Shown here piece by piece: positions 31,624 through 43,009 of a stretch of 64,000 bases of DNA. The stretch spans positions 310,001 through 374,000 of the forward strand of contig BCJJ01000004.1 in NCBI GenBank assembly GCA_039545355.1, read 5' to 3'. The position numbers and the translations under genes are program-made. Position 1 is the first letter of the stretch. Each line of letters begins with the position of its first letter. The stretch is from Trichosporon coremiiforme (Eukaryota; Basidiomycota; Tremellomycetes; Trichosporonales; Trichosporonaceae). The notes beneath the pieces were generated by a model. The model worked only from the letters and a program-made list of their open reading frames with translations. It had not been told where the DNA came from and ran no database searches.

Positions 31624-33909
31624 GCACCTATTGATGCGGACACTTTTTGAGGACATTTCACGAGCGGAGACTTGCATTGAAGGTTGAAGGTGTTCATGGT
31701 TGGTGCATAGGAGGTGGATGAGGGACGGGAGGGCGTAGGGGCGCAGGAATGATGTGAGGGGGCGTAGGGAACGGACGTGGCGGGCGTGGGGTGGAGTGAA
31801 GTAGAGGTCGTCGGCGGGCGTCGGACAGGGGAAGAAGTATCGAGCTGCGACATGTTGAGGGTCGCCGAAGTGGAGGTCGAGTGTTGGTGGGTATGATGAA
31901 GGTGCAGGAGCTATGATGGGTGAGAGGGATGTAGCAATAGCGGTGCTTCAGAACTTGGTGGAGGATCTTGCTCAAGCCTTCAGCAGCTGGTGGCATTTGA
32001 TGTGGTGTGTCGGCTCTGTTCTCAAGTGGCGTGGGCATAAGTCACTCGCTGATGGGGGTATAGGCACGGTGAAGGAACTCACAGTTGTGGGAGACCGACA
32101 CCGTGCATGACACCGTAGATGGCAGGTAATCGTGGGCGAGGTTCGAAGGGGATGTGGCCGAGGTCCAACGTGGGCGGCGATGGATGGTGGTCCAGATCTG
32201 CTCGAAGGCACATGTGCAGTTGTGTTGCGCGCGGCAACAGCAGAAAGGGGGGAGAGATGGGGGTTAGTAAGGAGGACTTGGGGCAAGGGGCCCGTGGACT
32301 GTGGAGGAAGCAAGATGTGTTGGGGAGTTAGTAGGGGCGAAAGGGTGAGTGGCACTGAGGGGTAGCGCGACGTTGGGCTCAAGTGCGTACTTTGCTCGCA
32401 CGACGTTCGAGGTCAGAGTGAGGAAGGACGAGTTGGTTGCAGTTTCCGAAGCTGGCCTGCTGCGCAGACGAGCATCCACTGGCGAGGACCAACAGCGGCA
32501 GTCAGGCTTGGGTGAAGACGGCTGCTGTCAGAAGCGTGGGGAGTGAGGGGGAGGGAGGCGCGGTAAGACCCTCTGAAGTGCAGGCTTCACAGCGAGCACG
32601 TCGAAGTCGTAGTCGATAAGCCTGTGGCGACACCGGACGTACGACAGCAAGAGTGGAGTCAATAACGGGAGCTTGACGGAGGGACCGGGAGAGCGTCAGC
32701 ACGGGATGACGGCAAGAGTGGGTGAGAGGGTGAACGGAGACGGGAGAGCGAGCTTTAACTGGGGAAGTGTGCGATGAGACCCGGGGCGGAAGATATAAAA
32801 GGGTATGAAGGAGAGGAGGAAGGGAGAAAGCGTGAGAGAGAATCGAAGTAACCAACGTCTCACTCCGCGACTGTGGAAGCCTTCCAGAGGCGATGCTAAA
32901 GAAGCGCGAGAACAGAGTTGGGAGAGGAGTGAGGGGAATGAAGGGGTTCTGCGTCAGTGTTACCAAGCAATGAGGCAACTCAGAAAGGATGGATTGCGGC
33001 GAGAGGCCGTCTGCCACGCGTCCGGATCGCTGGCAGTGTCAAGAACTGATTGAAATGACGACAGGAGGACAGGGCGACAGGTCGGGTAGGCGATAGTGGA
33101 ACGGGGCAGCTGCAATGGCGAGGTCGAGAGGGTCGACGTTGTCTCCTGGGCGCGGGCGCGGGTGGTGGGCGAGGCGAACAAGCTGTGTCGGCAAGAGAGT
33201 CTAGCCCTGGTCGTCGCGTCGTCGGTTGGTCGAGCTGCCGCGTTCTGGAGATCTGGGGGGAGGGCAAGCCGTGGCGATGTCACACATGGAGTAGCTGCCG
33301 CATGTCGAAATGAGCTCGCCAGACATACCGAAGGACAGAGTGAAGTCGTGTCGAGGCGTAGGTGGGAGTCGTGTTGGTGGCGTCCAGAAGTCGAGGGAGG
33401 GAGGGGCAGGCGAACCGACGAGCGGTGTGTTGATCGAAAGAGTAAGGCGGGCAAGAAGGACCAGAGGTCGTAAGGCAATAGAAAGAAAGGCCGTCAAGCA
33501 AAAACAGTTCAAAGCAAGTAAGGTCATCTGCCTCGTCAAAACTGGTAGACCCCTGCCCCGGGCACCAGCAGGACGGTCCCGAATGCCAGAGACTCTGCCG
33601 CAGTAACCATACAGTGAGTTCACTGAACTCACTGGACACGGACGCTGGCGAAGCAGACGAAGCAGCAGACGAGCGCGCAGGAAGGAATGCGTTGAATAAC
33701 CATAGACCTTGCCGCAGCAACCATACGGGGTTAACCGGCCATGGGAGCTGGTGAAGCAGGCGAAGCAGTCAGACGTGCATGGGCATTGCTGTCGAAGCGT
33801 CAGAATCCTTCCCCGGTTAAACGGGGAGCACACGGTGAAGTTGTGCCGAAGGATAGGCGGATCTCGTGTGGGTGGCGGCTGGCTGTTGGGGGTGGGAGGG
33901 GCTTGTGGC
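31624..33909. other. Gene-poor, purine-skewed region
   Basis: 2.3 kb left of the transposon. From about 31,640 to 33,480 the plus strand is heavily G and A rich, so minus-strand frames are long but give Pro/Ser/Thr/Leu/His-rich low-complexity products without motifs. I do not call a gene. The last 400 bases carry the diverged repeat listed next. Confidence 0.5.
33478..33850 (+). repeat. Diverged direct repeat, left copy flanking the transposon
   Basis: Shares, in the same order and orientation as 35705-36180, the landmarks AAGGCCGTCAAGCAA, CTGCCTCGTCAA, GGCACCAGCAGGACGGTCCCGAA, GCCGCAGCAACCATAC, GAAGCTGGTGAAGC-like segments, and GTCGAAG-CAGAATCCTTCCCCG. Within it the subunit beginning CTGCCGCAGYAACCATAC occurs twice (about 33,594 and 33,710). 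Probably an old minisatellite or a degenerate element. Confidence 0.55.
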
Positions 33910-33939
33910 CTAAACTAGGGTCACAGGTTAAGTCGAACG
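33910..33939 (+). repeat. Left terminal inverted repeat of the Tc1/mariner element
   Basis: 30 bp identical to the reverse complement of 35643-35672. Transposase binding site by family knowledge; the imperfect inner continuation reaches about 34,020. Confidence 0.85.
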
Positions 33940-35671
33940 AGTGGTGCTACAAACGAGGCCGTGAACTGTCGACCTCGCTGCAACCACGAATAACTCATGC
34001 ATATGCATGTTTCTTGCTCTATAAACAGTTGTTCCACGTGCATGGGAGTCTTGGTAACCTATATACGAAGCATGGTGCACCTGGGATCAATACTTAATGT
34101 GTCCTCCATTAGCAGAGATGGTGTCCTTGATCCTGTTAGGCATGGACATGATAAGTCGGTCGATCTCATTCTGATCATAGGTGTTCCAGAGCTCCGTAGC
34201 GGCAGCGAATAGCCCCTCCTGGGTGGTGGGACGAGGGTTGAGACGGGCCAGGCGGCGCTTGAGGTTGCTCCAAAGGTTCTCAATGGGGTTGAGGCAAGGA
34301 GAGCAGGGAGGGTGAGGCAGGAAGCGCATGCCAAGTTGCTCTGCCTTGCCACGGGTGGCCTTGGCTGTGTGGACGACAGCGTTGTCCTCTACAACCCAGG
34401 GCAAGCCATAACCACGCCACTGAGTCTTGACACGCTTCCAGCAATCAAACAACTCCTTCTCAGTCACCTGGGTGCGATAGATGGCCGCATTGACTCCCTT
34501 GCGCTTGGAGGTCGACTGGGAGGTGTCAAACCACACCAGCTTCGACTTGCCGCCATACCAGATAGCCCCCCAGCACATAATCGACCCACAGCTCGATCTG
34601 AAGGTGTACTGGATGTACCTGAGTGTCAGCACTCTTCCACAGCATGTAGAACGTCAGGAAAGACACTCACCGCTCATTGGCACGGTCAGAACCGATGGGG
34701 CGCGTCACATATGCTCTGTGGAGCTGGTCAATGTAGAGAGGGACCTCGTCACAGAAGATCACCTTCCTCCACTCTTGGAAGAGTCGCTGCTGCTCAAGAG
34801 CATAAGCGAGACGCTTCTCCTTGTGAAGGGGGCTTAGATACGGCCGCACAAGAGCCACAAAGCGGCCATAACCAAGCTGGCGACGTGCACGGCGCAGAGT
34901 CATGAGAGAGAGGACAATGTCTCTGTCTGCAAGAGTGTCCAACACCTCACGATTGCTGGCGAAGGGCTGAGCCTCAAAGACCTCGTAGATCGCTCTGAGG
35001 TTGTCGGGAGTGAGCTTGGTGTGGCTGCGGGGGATGCGGATCCCCTGGACAGGGTTCAGAACAGCCAGAGCAGGTGGAATGAGAGCCTGGAGGCGAGCTA
35101 ACATCACACAGTAACCCACAGTGCTCTTGGCGATGTTGTACTCCCAGGCGACAGAGGAATAGCTGCGGTAGCGAGCCAAGGACGCAATCTTGGCGCGGCG
35201 GCGAGGTGTGAGGCAAGGGCGAGGCATAGCTGCAAGTTCTGATGAGGTAGAGCTGTTGTGGAAGAGAAGTGGCACTCAAGGAGGCTTATATGCCACAAAG
35301 ATGGACAGTCGGACGGACTCCGCTGCCGATATGCATGGTTTCGACTCAATTCTTGGATTTTCCAAAAGCCCAGCTTCGGAGCTTGATACATGAAAGATTT
35401 GGGGCAAGCACAGGCCTCGGTGGCTGAGATCTAGGGCGATAAGGAGGGTGGTGACATGCAGCTTTATTGTGGTGGTGTGGTGGCCAGTATGCACGGTGCG
35501 CTCTGCAGCTCCATTTGTCCGAGCTGCCAAGCATTCCTTTCGGCTCTACGCGGAGTTTCTAGGCATAAAGAGTACCGTTGCATGAGTTATGGATCAGAAC
35601 ATGAGCCACGGCGAGGTTGACGATGACGGGACCGTGCGCATCCGTTCGACTTAACCTGTGACCCTAGTTTA
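33911..35671 (-). mobile_element. Tc1/mariner-type DNA transposon, apparently complete
   Basis: The ends are perfect 30-bp inverted repeats: 33910-33939 (CTAAACTAGGGTCACAGGTT then AAGTCGAACG) and its exact complement at 35643-35672. The outermost TA at 33911-33912 and at 35670-35671 can serve as the TA target duplication typical of this superfamily. Similarity between the ends continues imperfectly inward for about 100 bp (GTCRACCTCGC, ATAACTCATGCA, CTCTWTA). The single gene inside encodes a spliced DD34E transposase without internal stops, so the element may be recent or active. Its left and right flanks are related repeats. Confidence 0.85.
34087..35227 (-). CDS. Tc1/mariner transposase (DD34E)
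   Basis: Exons 34671..35227 and 34087..34618; the 52-nt intron (gtgagt...gctgacactcag) joins NE|R to YIQYTF; 362 residues. Start chosen at MPRPCLTPRRR (35227); the earlier in-frame ATG at 35275 is almost on top of a TATA-like site. The N-terminus is a helix-turn-helix (RRRAKIASLARYRSYSSVAWEYNIAKSTV). The catalytic triad is Asp in VIFCDEVP (about 159), Asp in VVEDNAVVHT (about 264) and Glu in NPIENLWSNLKRRL (about 299), with exactly 34 residues between the last two. It cuts and rejoins the element at TA sites. The frame is intact. The intron is typical of this genome, so the element seems adapted to this host. Confidence 0.9.
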
Positions 35672-35672
35672 G
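35643..35672 (-). repeat. Right terminal inverted repeat of the Tc1/mariner element
   Basis: Exact complement of 33910-33939, ending in TA then G. About 370 bases between the transposase start and this repeat are non-coding. Confidence 0.85.
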
Positions 35673-35704
35673 AAGGAGCGGGTTGAACGCTGGGTAGAGG
35701 CAGT

Positions 35705-36180
35705 AAGAAAGGAAGAAACAGGCCGTCAGGCAATAATTAAAAATGGCAGTCATGAAGTAACAGTCTCAGCGCACTAAACGCCTTCTGCCTCGTCAAGACA
35801 GGTACTGTATACCTCGGCCAAGGCACCAGCAAGACGGTCCCGAAGGCCAGAATTTCTACCGCAGCAACGAACACCTGTGAAGACGTTGAAGCTGGTAAAT
35901 AGACGACACAGCAGACGAGCACGCAGGTAAACAGCATAGGATGAACCTGGATCCCCGCCGCAGCAAGCGTACACAGCTTTCGCTATACACAGAGGCTGTT
36001 GAAGTCAGGCAATACGGTCAAGCAACCTTAGAAATGCGTTTGTATCCTGGAACCCCGCCGCAGCAACCATGCACAGCTTTCACTGAACACAGAAGCTGGT
36101 GAAGCCTGGCAATACGGCCAAACACGCATGGGCAGTGTTGTCGAGGCACCAGAACCCTTCCCCGTGTTGAACGGAGGAGG
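35705..36180 (+). repeat. Diverged direct repeat, right copy flanking the transposon, with 99-bp subunits
   Basis: Same landmarks and order as 33478-33850. It contains two clear tandem subunits, 35948-36025 and 36047-36128, both starting CCTGGAWCCCCGCCGCAGCA and running through CACAGCTTTC and GGCAATACGGYCAA, with a period of about 99 bp. A third, weaker subunit (ACCGCAGCAACGAACACC) starts at 35,860. Non-coding. Confidence 0.6.
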
Positions 36181-37398
36181 TGGTGTTGGCGTAAGGCCGG
36201 GTGATTGAACGCTGGCGGGCGGAGTTGGACGGTCGGCGTATTGGTGACGGAAAGGAATGGAGGCGCTGTTATCGAATGGCCGAAGTACTTGCAAGTCGAG
36301 AAGAGTGGCGAGGAACGAGCGGTCGAGGGGGAGGGTGAGGAATGCGAGGCTGAGATAGTGGCGATAGCGGTGAGCAGTCGAACGGATTGGTTAGGGAAGT
36401 CGAGGCAGAATATGGGGAGTGAGAGACTACAGGGTGAAGAGGTGAACGGAAGGTCGAGTGGGATGCGGGATGGGCGGCTCGCTTATATGCCGGTGGTGGC
36501 TGTGCCATGGCAGCGTCCCCATCTGGACTGCGTCCCAGAGCACATGACTGTGCGTCTGACGCGGTCGCAAGAGCGTGAAAAGGATGGGTCGAACTGCATG
36601 TCTGTAGGATCTGATGTGCATCGCACAGGGCTACAGGAGTGCGCGAGCGTTCCGGGGCGCCCGCCTCCTTTCGTCGAAGCAGTGTCCAGGATGCGAAGAA
36701 CCACCTTGCGCTCATCGTGTTACATCGTCGAGCTGTGCGCTATCTCCAGGCAACAGTCACATGTATCAGGCTGCATCCATGCAGGGCAGCCGTCAAGGGA
36801 GGCAACAGCGTGATATTGGCTTGGTGGAGGGTGTGGGCGCTGCGGTTTCAGATTAGTTTGGCGGGGTGAGGCTGATAAGAAAGACATCACTTCGAGATTC
36901 GCTTCAACTCGCTTCACCCTCGCCTCCTCTCGCTGTTTCGGCCTGTCACTGAACTTCACACTGACTACATTATGCTCTTGCGTCCTGTCTTCACATCCAG
37001 GCCGGTGAACAACGTCACGAAATCGGCGCGAAAATGGCTCGCAAATCCGCTGAAATTGTATCTTCTGCCAAGCCAGCTGAAATCGCTCGATCCCACTACA
37101 CTAGATGCCGTCTTAACCCTGTCGCTTATCAGCTATCTTTGGCCATCCCGGCTTATTCGGACTGGACGTATGTTGGTCTTCCCAGGGTACCCGATCTTGT
37201 GCAGCCACACACGACAGGACGGTGTAGTACGTATGTCTCCGGCTGCCGCAGCGCGGGTTCGCCAGTTGATCGGGGGAAGGCACACGCGGTGCGACAGATT
37301 GCGCGGGGCCAGCCCGGCGAGCTCAGTCCACGCGACTGCAACCATCAAGACGATAAACATGCAACAATGTCGAACTCGACTTTGGCATCACTCTCATC
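36181..37398. other. Gene-poor region right of the repeats
   Basis: Starts purine-rich on the plus strand, like 31.6-33.5 kb. A 352-codon frame opens at 36972, but it overlaps a better-supported gene in another frame and shows no motif. I see no gene here with confidence. Confidence 0.4.
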
Positions 37399-38556
37399 AT
37401 GATGCCACACGCACTGCCGACCCCGCCAAGTACGCCGAACTCGCTGAGGATCAAGCCATCGGCGCGGCTTCATGGCCTCAACGTTCAGGTCCCCGAACAT
37501 TCCGGCACGTGGCCCAGGAACCGCGGCCCGGATTCGCGGCGACATCCGCCGCCCGCCGACTCGCTCTATGCGATAGAGTCCTCATTGCAACCTGTAGTTC
37601 TGCTCTGATATCAACAGAGGCAACCAACAGCGGCCAGGACATAGGGATAGATAAGCTGACCGCAGGTAATGGCCACGAGCCCCACTTGTGCATATGGCCC
37701 TTTCGCCGCATTTGCGGAGTGCCGCGCCATCCTGGCTCAAGCAGACGCGGCTTTCGTGTATCGCTCTGGGGAGCTTGCAAGGCTGGAGGCAGTGGCGTAC
37801 ATCGTGGATGTGTTCTCCGCCGCAGGTCCCAGGCCAAGCACCGTCGTTGGCAACGAGGAGCCCCCTGTCTTGATCAGTCCAAGTGCGCGATCGTCCAGCT
37901 TGCGATCCAGCATCTCTTCCATCACCTCCTTGACGAGTTCACCCTTCGTCGGATCGCCCTTCACATCCTCACCAACGCCCATCTACAAAATGCCGCTCCC
38001 ACCTTCACCAGCACGACCACGAACGTCTGACCAGGCCCTGATCGCGTTCCGCCGCATGCTGAGTTCGCCGCCACCAACACTGCGTCTGTTCCTTCGCAAG
38101 CATCCCGGGCTCTTATTCGCATTCGATCCCAGCGGGCTGGAGAACGTCGCCCCACCACGCCTCGCCGTAACGCGTGTCCCCAACTCCACACCTCCACTCG
38201 TCCTGCACGATCTCCTCGTTCTCGAGCAGCACCTGTATACTCGGTCACGTCCGTCGCATTCTCCGATCCCGCCCATACACGCATTTGGTTCTCCCGGCCA
38301 GGGGCCACAGGACTCGGAGGGCTTCGGTGTTTGGCGCACCATCGTAGCATATCTCGCCGCCGGGCTCGCGAAGGAAGGCGAAGCGAGGGTTCGCTACTAT
38401 CTCGATGAAGTCCGAGATCTGGTGCGGGACAGAGCACAGGCGAGGCGGGCGATGCGTGAAGGAGGACGGAGGTCGGATCGGCAGGAAGTCTTGCCATCAG
38501 CGCGCCAGAACGCCCTCCTCAGGAGTGCGGGATTGCCGCATCTTGCCCCGTCTTAA
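37399..38556 (+). CDS. Hypothetical protein
   Basis: Modelled as exons 37399..37593 and 37666..38556 joined over a 72-nt intron (gtagtt...gctgaccgcag), 361 residues. Exon 1 is Pro/Ser-rich (MMPHALPTPPSTPNSLRIKPSARLHG). Exon 2 begins with a folded-looking segment (YGPFAAFAECRAILAQADAAF, ELARLEAVAYIVDVF), a Ser-rich linker (SSLRSSISSITSLTSSPF), DQALIAFRRMLSSPPPTLRLFLRKHPGLLF, and a C-terminal helix WRTIVAYLAAGLAKEGEARV to RDRAQARRAMREGGRR. No family recognised. The second exon is the stronger part; the start and first exon are less certain. Confidence 0.5.
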
Positions 38557-39106
38557 GAACCCAATCCCAAGGCTGTACACGTCAACGAGTACTTGAGGAC
38601 AACTGTAGCAATAGCAAGAACCGCACACGGTGTATCAATACTCTATACGACTGAACACGACACCACAGACAAATCGAGACAGAATAATGCATTGAACGAC
38701 GCGACGCGACTTGTCTTGGCATGGAACAGGGCCAGGCACCCGATCGTCGCGGCCCCGCACCTGAGCACACCTGAGTCAAGTTGCAGTGGCGGCCGCAAGC
38801 GACGGGATCCGTGCGATTCATCCTGCACCCTTTCTCTGCTCGTACGCTCTTTCACTTGAGCGCAGCGGGCAGTGAGGGAAATGCTCCATCCGCAACGCAC
38901 AGGGCCAAGACCGACCGCGATACGGACCAAACGTGGTCCGCGTCCCTGCGCCGTGCGCCGAACCGAGAGATTTGCTTCCCTCTTCTCTCTGCTATTCATC
39001 GTTGTTTTGCTGTGCTGCGTGCGCTGCATCGTCCCGTCTTCACCGGCGCCACCGAGATGTTCTTGACAATGCCCACTACCTCTTCCTCGCCGCAGCTGTT
39101 CCACCA
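38557..39106. other. Intergenic
   Basis: 550 bases: 3' end of the hypothetical gene and promoter of the surface protein. No gene seen. Confidence 0.5.
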
Positions 39107-40530
39107 ATGCTGCTCCATCTCTTCATGAGCCTCGGGCTCCTCCAAGCCGCTGCGCTTGAGTACACCTACCCACTATCCGCGTCCGACCCCTTCCTCGTAA
39201 TCAGCCCGCAGCCCGAGACGCGCAACACCTCCGTCTCAAGCAACTCAACGTCGTTCTCGGCACGTTCGGGCCTCGCCATCTCGGTACCTACACCTCTGAT
39301 CGGCGCGCAGTTCGAGGGTCGTATCGTCGGCTCCAGTGCCAGTCTGCTCATGCAGACGGGGAAGCAGAGGAAGAACGAACTCGCAACGGAGGGGGACTGG
39401 GACACGCTGATCGGGGACTCGTTCACGGCGGCAGAGGGGGAGGGGGGCACGAAGCTGAGCACGACGTTTGACGGGGACCTCGTTCTGCGCCAGGTCGCGC
39501 TGACCTTTGCTCTGCAGTCCAACAGGTAAGCTGCCGTGGCTCAAAGGGTCAGCTGACGACCAGAACGGCGTTCAACCAGCAACAAAGCGACGAGCACTCC
39601 TTCGTGTCTGGGGGCAGGTTGGCCTCGGGCCCTCAGTTCGACGGCGAATGGACCGTCGCTGAGACGAGTGTTGGCAACTATGCCCGCGGCAGCGGTAGCG
39701 TCAAGCTCCCTCTCCAGGCCGGCGCTAGCTTCGCCGTCCTCACCGGTGTCATCGGGAAGGACATGGGGAACTACACTGCAACTCTGAGTCCAGCACGGGA
39801 GGGAGCGAAGGACGCGGCGGTGACGCTCTCGGCCCGCAACGTCGAGGACGGCACGGGCGTGCTCTGGCTCGGCGCGCTCGACCCAGGAACACAGCACACG
39901 CTCCGTCTCGAGTCGGCGCAGGAGATGGGACTGTACACTCTGAGGCAGTATGGCGACAGGTAAGTCTTCTGCCAGCCCTCGGAAGAGCTAACACTCAGTC
40001 TGGCCGCTGCCTCCGGTACTTCGTCAGATATCTCTGGACCATCAGGTAGTGCCTCGCCATCCACTACAGCCTCTGCTTCGCCCAAGCCATCTACGAACAT
40101 CGGCGCCATAGTTGGCGGAGTCGTCGGAGGCGTGGGCGGTCTGCTCCTCATCCTCGGCGCCGTGCTGCTCTACCGCCGCAACCGCAACAAGCGCCAGCCT
40201 CTGCAAGGTCCCATCGAGGAGGAGGACAAGCCCGAAGGCGAGTACAGGACCATCGTCCAAGACTTTGTGACGCCGTACACTCTGAGTGGGGAAGGTACGG
40301 ACTCACCATCGGCGTCGACTTCCGGAAAGGGCGCGATGGCGATGGCTAGTCCGATCTCGACTCGGCAGCCTAGGCCGGACTTGCATGCCGAGACGAGGGT
40401 TAGGGAGGCGGATGCGGGACCGCTGCACGAGGAACAGACACTGCCGCCGCTGTATGACCCGACGTGGCGGTCGCCGAGCACGCCGAGCGCGACCAGCACA
40501 CCTGTGGCCAGCACGCCGACGAAGCGGTAA
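39107..40530 (+). CDS. Type I single-pass surface protein, fungal TM family with beta-rich ectodomain
   Basis: Exons 39107..39525, 39564..39959, 39999..40530 (introns of 38 and 39 nt, CTGAC/CTAAC); 448 residues. Signal peptide MLLHLFMSLGLLQAAALEYTY. The ectodomain has two beta-sandwich-like parts; the second shows the pattern FDGEWTVAETSVGNYARG, FAVLTGVIGKDMGNYTATL, GTGVLWLGALDPGTQHTLRLES, as in the two-repeat ectodomains common in basidiomycete membrane proteins of unknown function. A Ser/Thr/Pro stalk precedes the Gly-zipper membrane helix at about 305-330 (IGAIVGGVVGGVGGLLLILGAVLLYRRNR), then a disordered cytoplasmic tail with an acidic patch (EEEDKPEGEYR). Ligand unknown. Confidence 0.8.
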
Positions 40531-40658
40531 GCTTCAGAGGTAACAACCAGTCTTGTACCCTATACCACACACTGCATACGACTGCATATGTATACCTTGT
40601 TATTCTTGACAAACTGCTCACACTGTCTAACGGCGCGCACACCTCACACTGAAGACAG

Positions 40659-41078
40659 CTACGGCCCCAGCGTGTCCGCGAACTCGAGCAGCGCCCTCCT
40701 CACGCCGCGACCAGCCTCGAGCTGTTTCTTGACCTGCGCAACGCTGAGTCCAGACTGTGGTTGGTGTCAGCTTGCTAGCCACCGACATTGAAGCTGTGAG
40801 AGAAAAGGGGCAGCGAGCTGTGAGAGAAAGCTGACCCTTCCGGGCTGTGAGGAGCAGTGAAAGAGGACACTCACGAGCGCAGCAGCCTCTTCGTTCGTGA
40901 GGGCCTTCACCCCCGCCGCGATCACGGCGCGGGCGAGGGACGCCTTGCTCCCGTCTGGGAGCTGGCCGCGGGCTTTGTTCTTGGACGCAGAGGTCGAAGG
41001 GGTGGGGCTCGACGGACGGTCGTATGGCTTCACGTCCTCTTGCTTGATCGACTTGGAGACCTTGCGCGTGGCTGGCAT
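40659..41078 (-). CDS. Small helix-turn-helix-like protein
   Basis: Exons 40875..41078 and 40659..40754 joined over a 120-nt intron; 99 residues. The basic N-terminus MPATRKVSKSIKQEDVKPYDRPSSPTP is disordered; the C-terminal half (SLARAVIAAGVKALTNEEAAAL|SGLSVAQVKKQLE, then GVRRALLEFADTL) reads as three to four helices with a helix-turn-helix-like NEEAAALSGLSVAQVKKQL. DNA binding is possible but unproven. The intron contains a duplicated CTTTCTCTCACAGCT giving two unused AG acceptors before the CTGAC branch and the true AG. Unspliced, the frame stops after 103 residues. Confidence 0.65.
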
Positions 41079-41623
41079 GGGGTGTTGGTCGTGGTGTGTG
41101 GTGAGTGTCAGTGGCGAGGGTGCCCCAAAGTCTGGAGTAAGGCTGGATGAGGTGTGAGCTGAATAGGGGAGGCAGGGAAGCGATAGACCAGTGGCGGAGA
41201 GAGGTAGAGCTCGACAGTTGTTGAGTGGATGAGAAGGGGATGACTTGGGAGATGTTTGGGACGACGTTGGGAAAGGATGGAGGATGTGAGAGAGTGTCCC
41301 ACGATGCGCGCCGAGGTCGCTTTATGTACCAGCTGTCGGGGCGCAAACGTCTCCTTGCTCTTCACACCTCATCGTCGCCCCGCCCTCGCCCTCGCCTTCC
41401 TCCCACACATGACTCCTGTGAGTTCGCCCCAGCAGACCAGCTGGCCTGCAGTCCACACACTGTCCCTCGGCCCTCCCCCTCGGCCCTTCGACCGCTTGCT
41501 ATCAGCACACCATTGTTCAGTCTTCGCCTAAGCACTGAGCTCAGCGACTAGTCAGTCCCGTCAGTCCAAATCAAAGCCTGAGTGTACCATTATATAATGC
41601 AAAGATTGGCGACCTGTACACGT
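41079..41623. other. Intergenic: small HTH-like gene promoter
   Basis: 545 bases, pyrimidine-rich in the sense of the minus-strand gene; no separate gene. Confidence 0.5.
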
Positions 41624-42767
41624 CTACTTGTCCTCGTCCTCGTCCTTGTGTCCCATGACGCTCTCGTGCTTCTTCTGCTCGCGGCGGCGCTTCACGTCCC
41701 ACTGTGCATTAGCTTTGGGCCTACCTCTGGCGCAGCTTCGACCCCACTTGCATTGCCGGAGCCGGCATCGATGGGACCATCAGGCTCAGACTCTGTACTC
41801 ACGTTGTGCACACGGGCAAAGTTGACCTCCATGACGGTGACCTGCTCGCGGATCCACTCCAGGTCCTCGACGGCCTCCTTGAGCGACTTCTTGGCGGCGG
41901 TAAGCTTCTCGTCCAGCAGGGCGGCGGCCTCCTCGAGCGGGTACAGCAGCATCGTGTTGGCCTGTTGTCAGCTTCGAGCTCTCGCCAGCTGTGCAAGCAG
42001 CCCCTCAGGGAAAAGGAACACTCACGCCAAGCCACAGTCCAACCTCGCCCGTCTCCTGCACCGTCGCCTCCGCATAGAGCGTGTCATTCAGCTCAAACAG
42101 CGTCTTGAGGGGCTTCTGCTCCGCTCCCTCCTCCTCCTCCTCGTCATCGCCGTCAAGGAGCGCATCAATGTCGTCCGAGTTCATGCTCCCCGTCTCGTCC
42201 TTGTCGTCCGTAGCAGCGGGCTTAGGCTCCCGACGCGACTGCAGGAACTTGACGACCGAAAGCGTCTGCTCGATGTCGGGGATCTTGGCGAGCAGCGCCT
42301 TCCGCCGCTGCTGCAGGTTCAGCTCCATGTACCTGTACTTGGCAGAGGTCTCTTGGAAGGTCTTGATTATCGGCTCGACAGAGTTGGTGCCGACATAGTC
42401 CTCGACGTTTGCCTGGGGTTTAGCTGACAGAACAAAGCAGCTGGAAGAGGGGGGTGGAGGAGCGGGCGGGACGGGTCATGGCGCACAGTCCTAGAGCTGA
42501 GAGCGCTGGACCTGTGGTCTTGTCGACGTGAACTGCAGAGCACCCTCAAGCAAGTGTCTAAGCCGCTTTGCAACGGCCATGACACCCCAGCTGAGCACAT
42601 CGTGACGACGCTCCAGGTCGCAGTCAATCGCGGCATCACCAGCGAAGCTCGACCGCCGTTCCACATCTCAACCACCCTCCGAGGTTCAAACTCACGACGA
42701 ACGGCGCCTTCGGGATACCGCGCGGGTTCAGCTCCATTTGGGGCGACGGCGACTTCGTTGTGGCCAT
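41624..42767 (-). CDS. Prefoldin subunit 3 (VBP1/Pac10 family)
   Basis: Four exons: 42696..42767, 42026..42412, 41803..41961, 41624..41701; introns of 283, 64 and 101 nt; 231 residues. N-terminus MATTKSPSPQMELNPRGIPKAPFV, then the family-typical ANVEDYVG, KTFQETSAKYRYMELNLQQRRKALLAKIPDIEQTLSVVKFL coiled coil, the beta-hairpin TLFELNDTLYAEATVQETGEVGLWLGANTMLLYPLEEA, and the return coil LLDEKLTAAKKSLKEAVEDLEWIREQVTVMEVNFARVHNWDVKRRR. Between coil and hairpin lies an acidic insertion (DDIDALLDGDDEEEEEG). Prefoldin hands unfolded actin and tubulin to the chaperonin CCT in the cytosol. Confidence 0.92.
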
Positions 42768-43009
42768 TTTGTTGCTGTTGTCGTGGTGAGGTCTGAGCGA
42801 AATCCGTGATCGATAGTCTTCGACTTGCCTCCATCTCAGGTGGACGTTCATCGTCATGGCTCTTTTACGTAAGATGCTGCGTCGCGTCGCGACCTCCACC
42901 GGCCGCAAAGCTCATGAGAGATGCACCTCTTGCGCTTTCCAAGTTTGAAGAAGTTGTGCGTCTAGAGCCTGCTCAATGCTTGGAAATATGCATACTATAC
43001 ATAGGATAC

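Noticed and set aside
36972..38030. 352-codon plus-strand frame
   Set aside because: Overlaps the hypothetical gene in another frame; no motif, and codon structure is better in the 37666-38556 frame.
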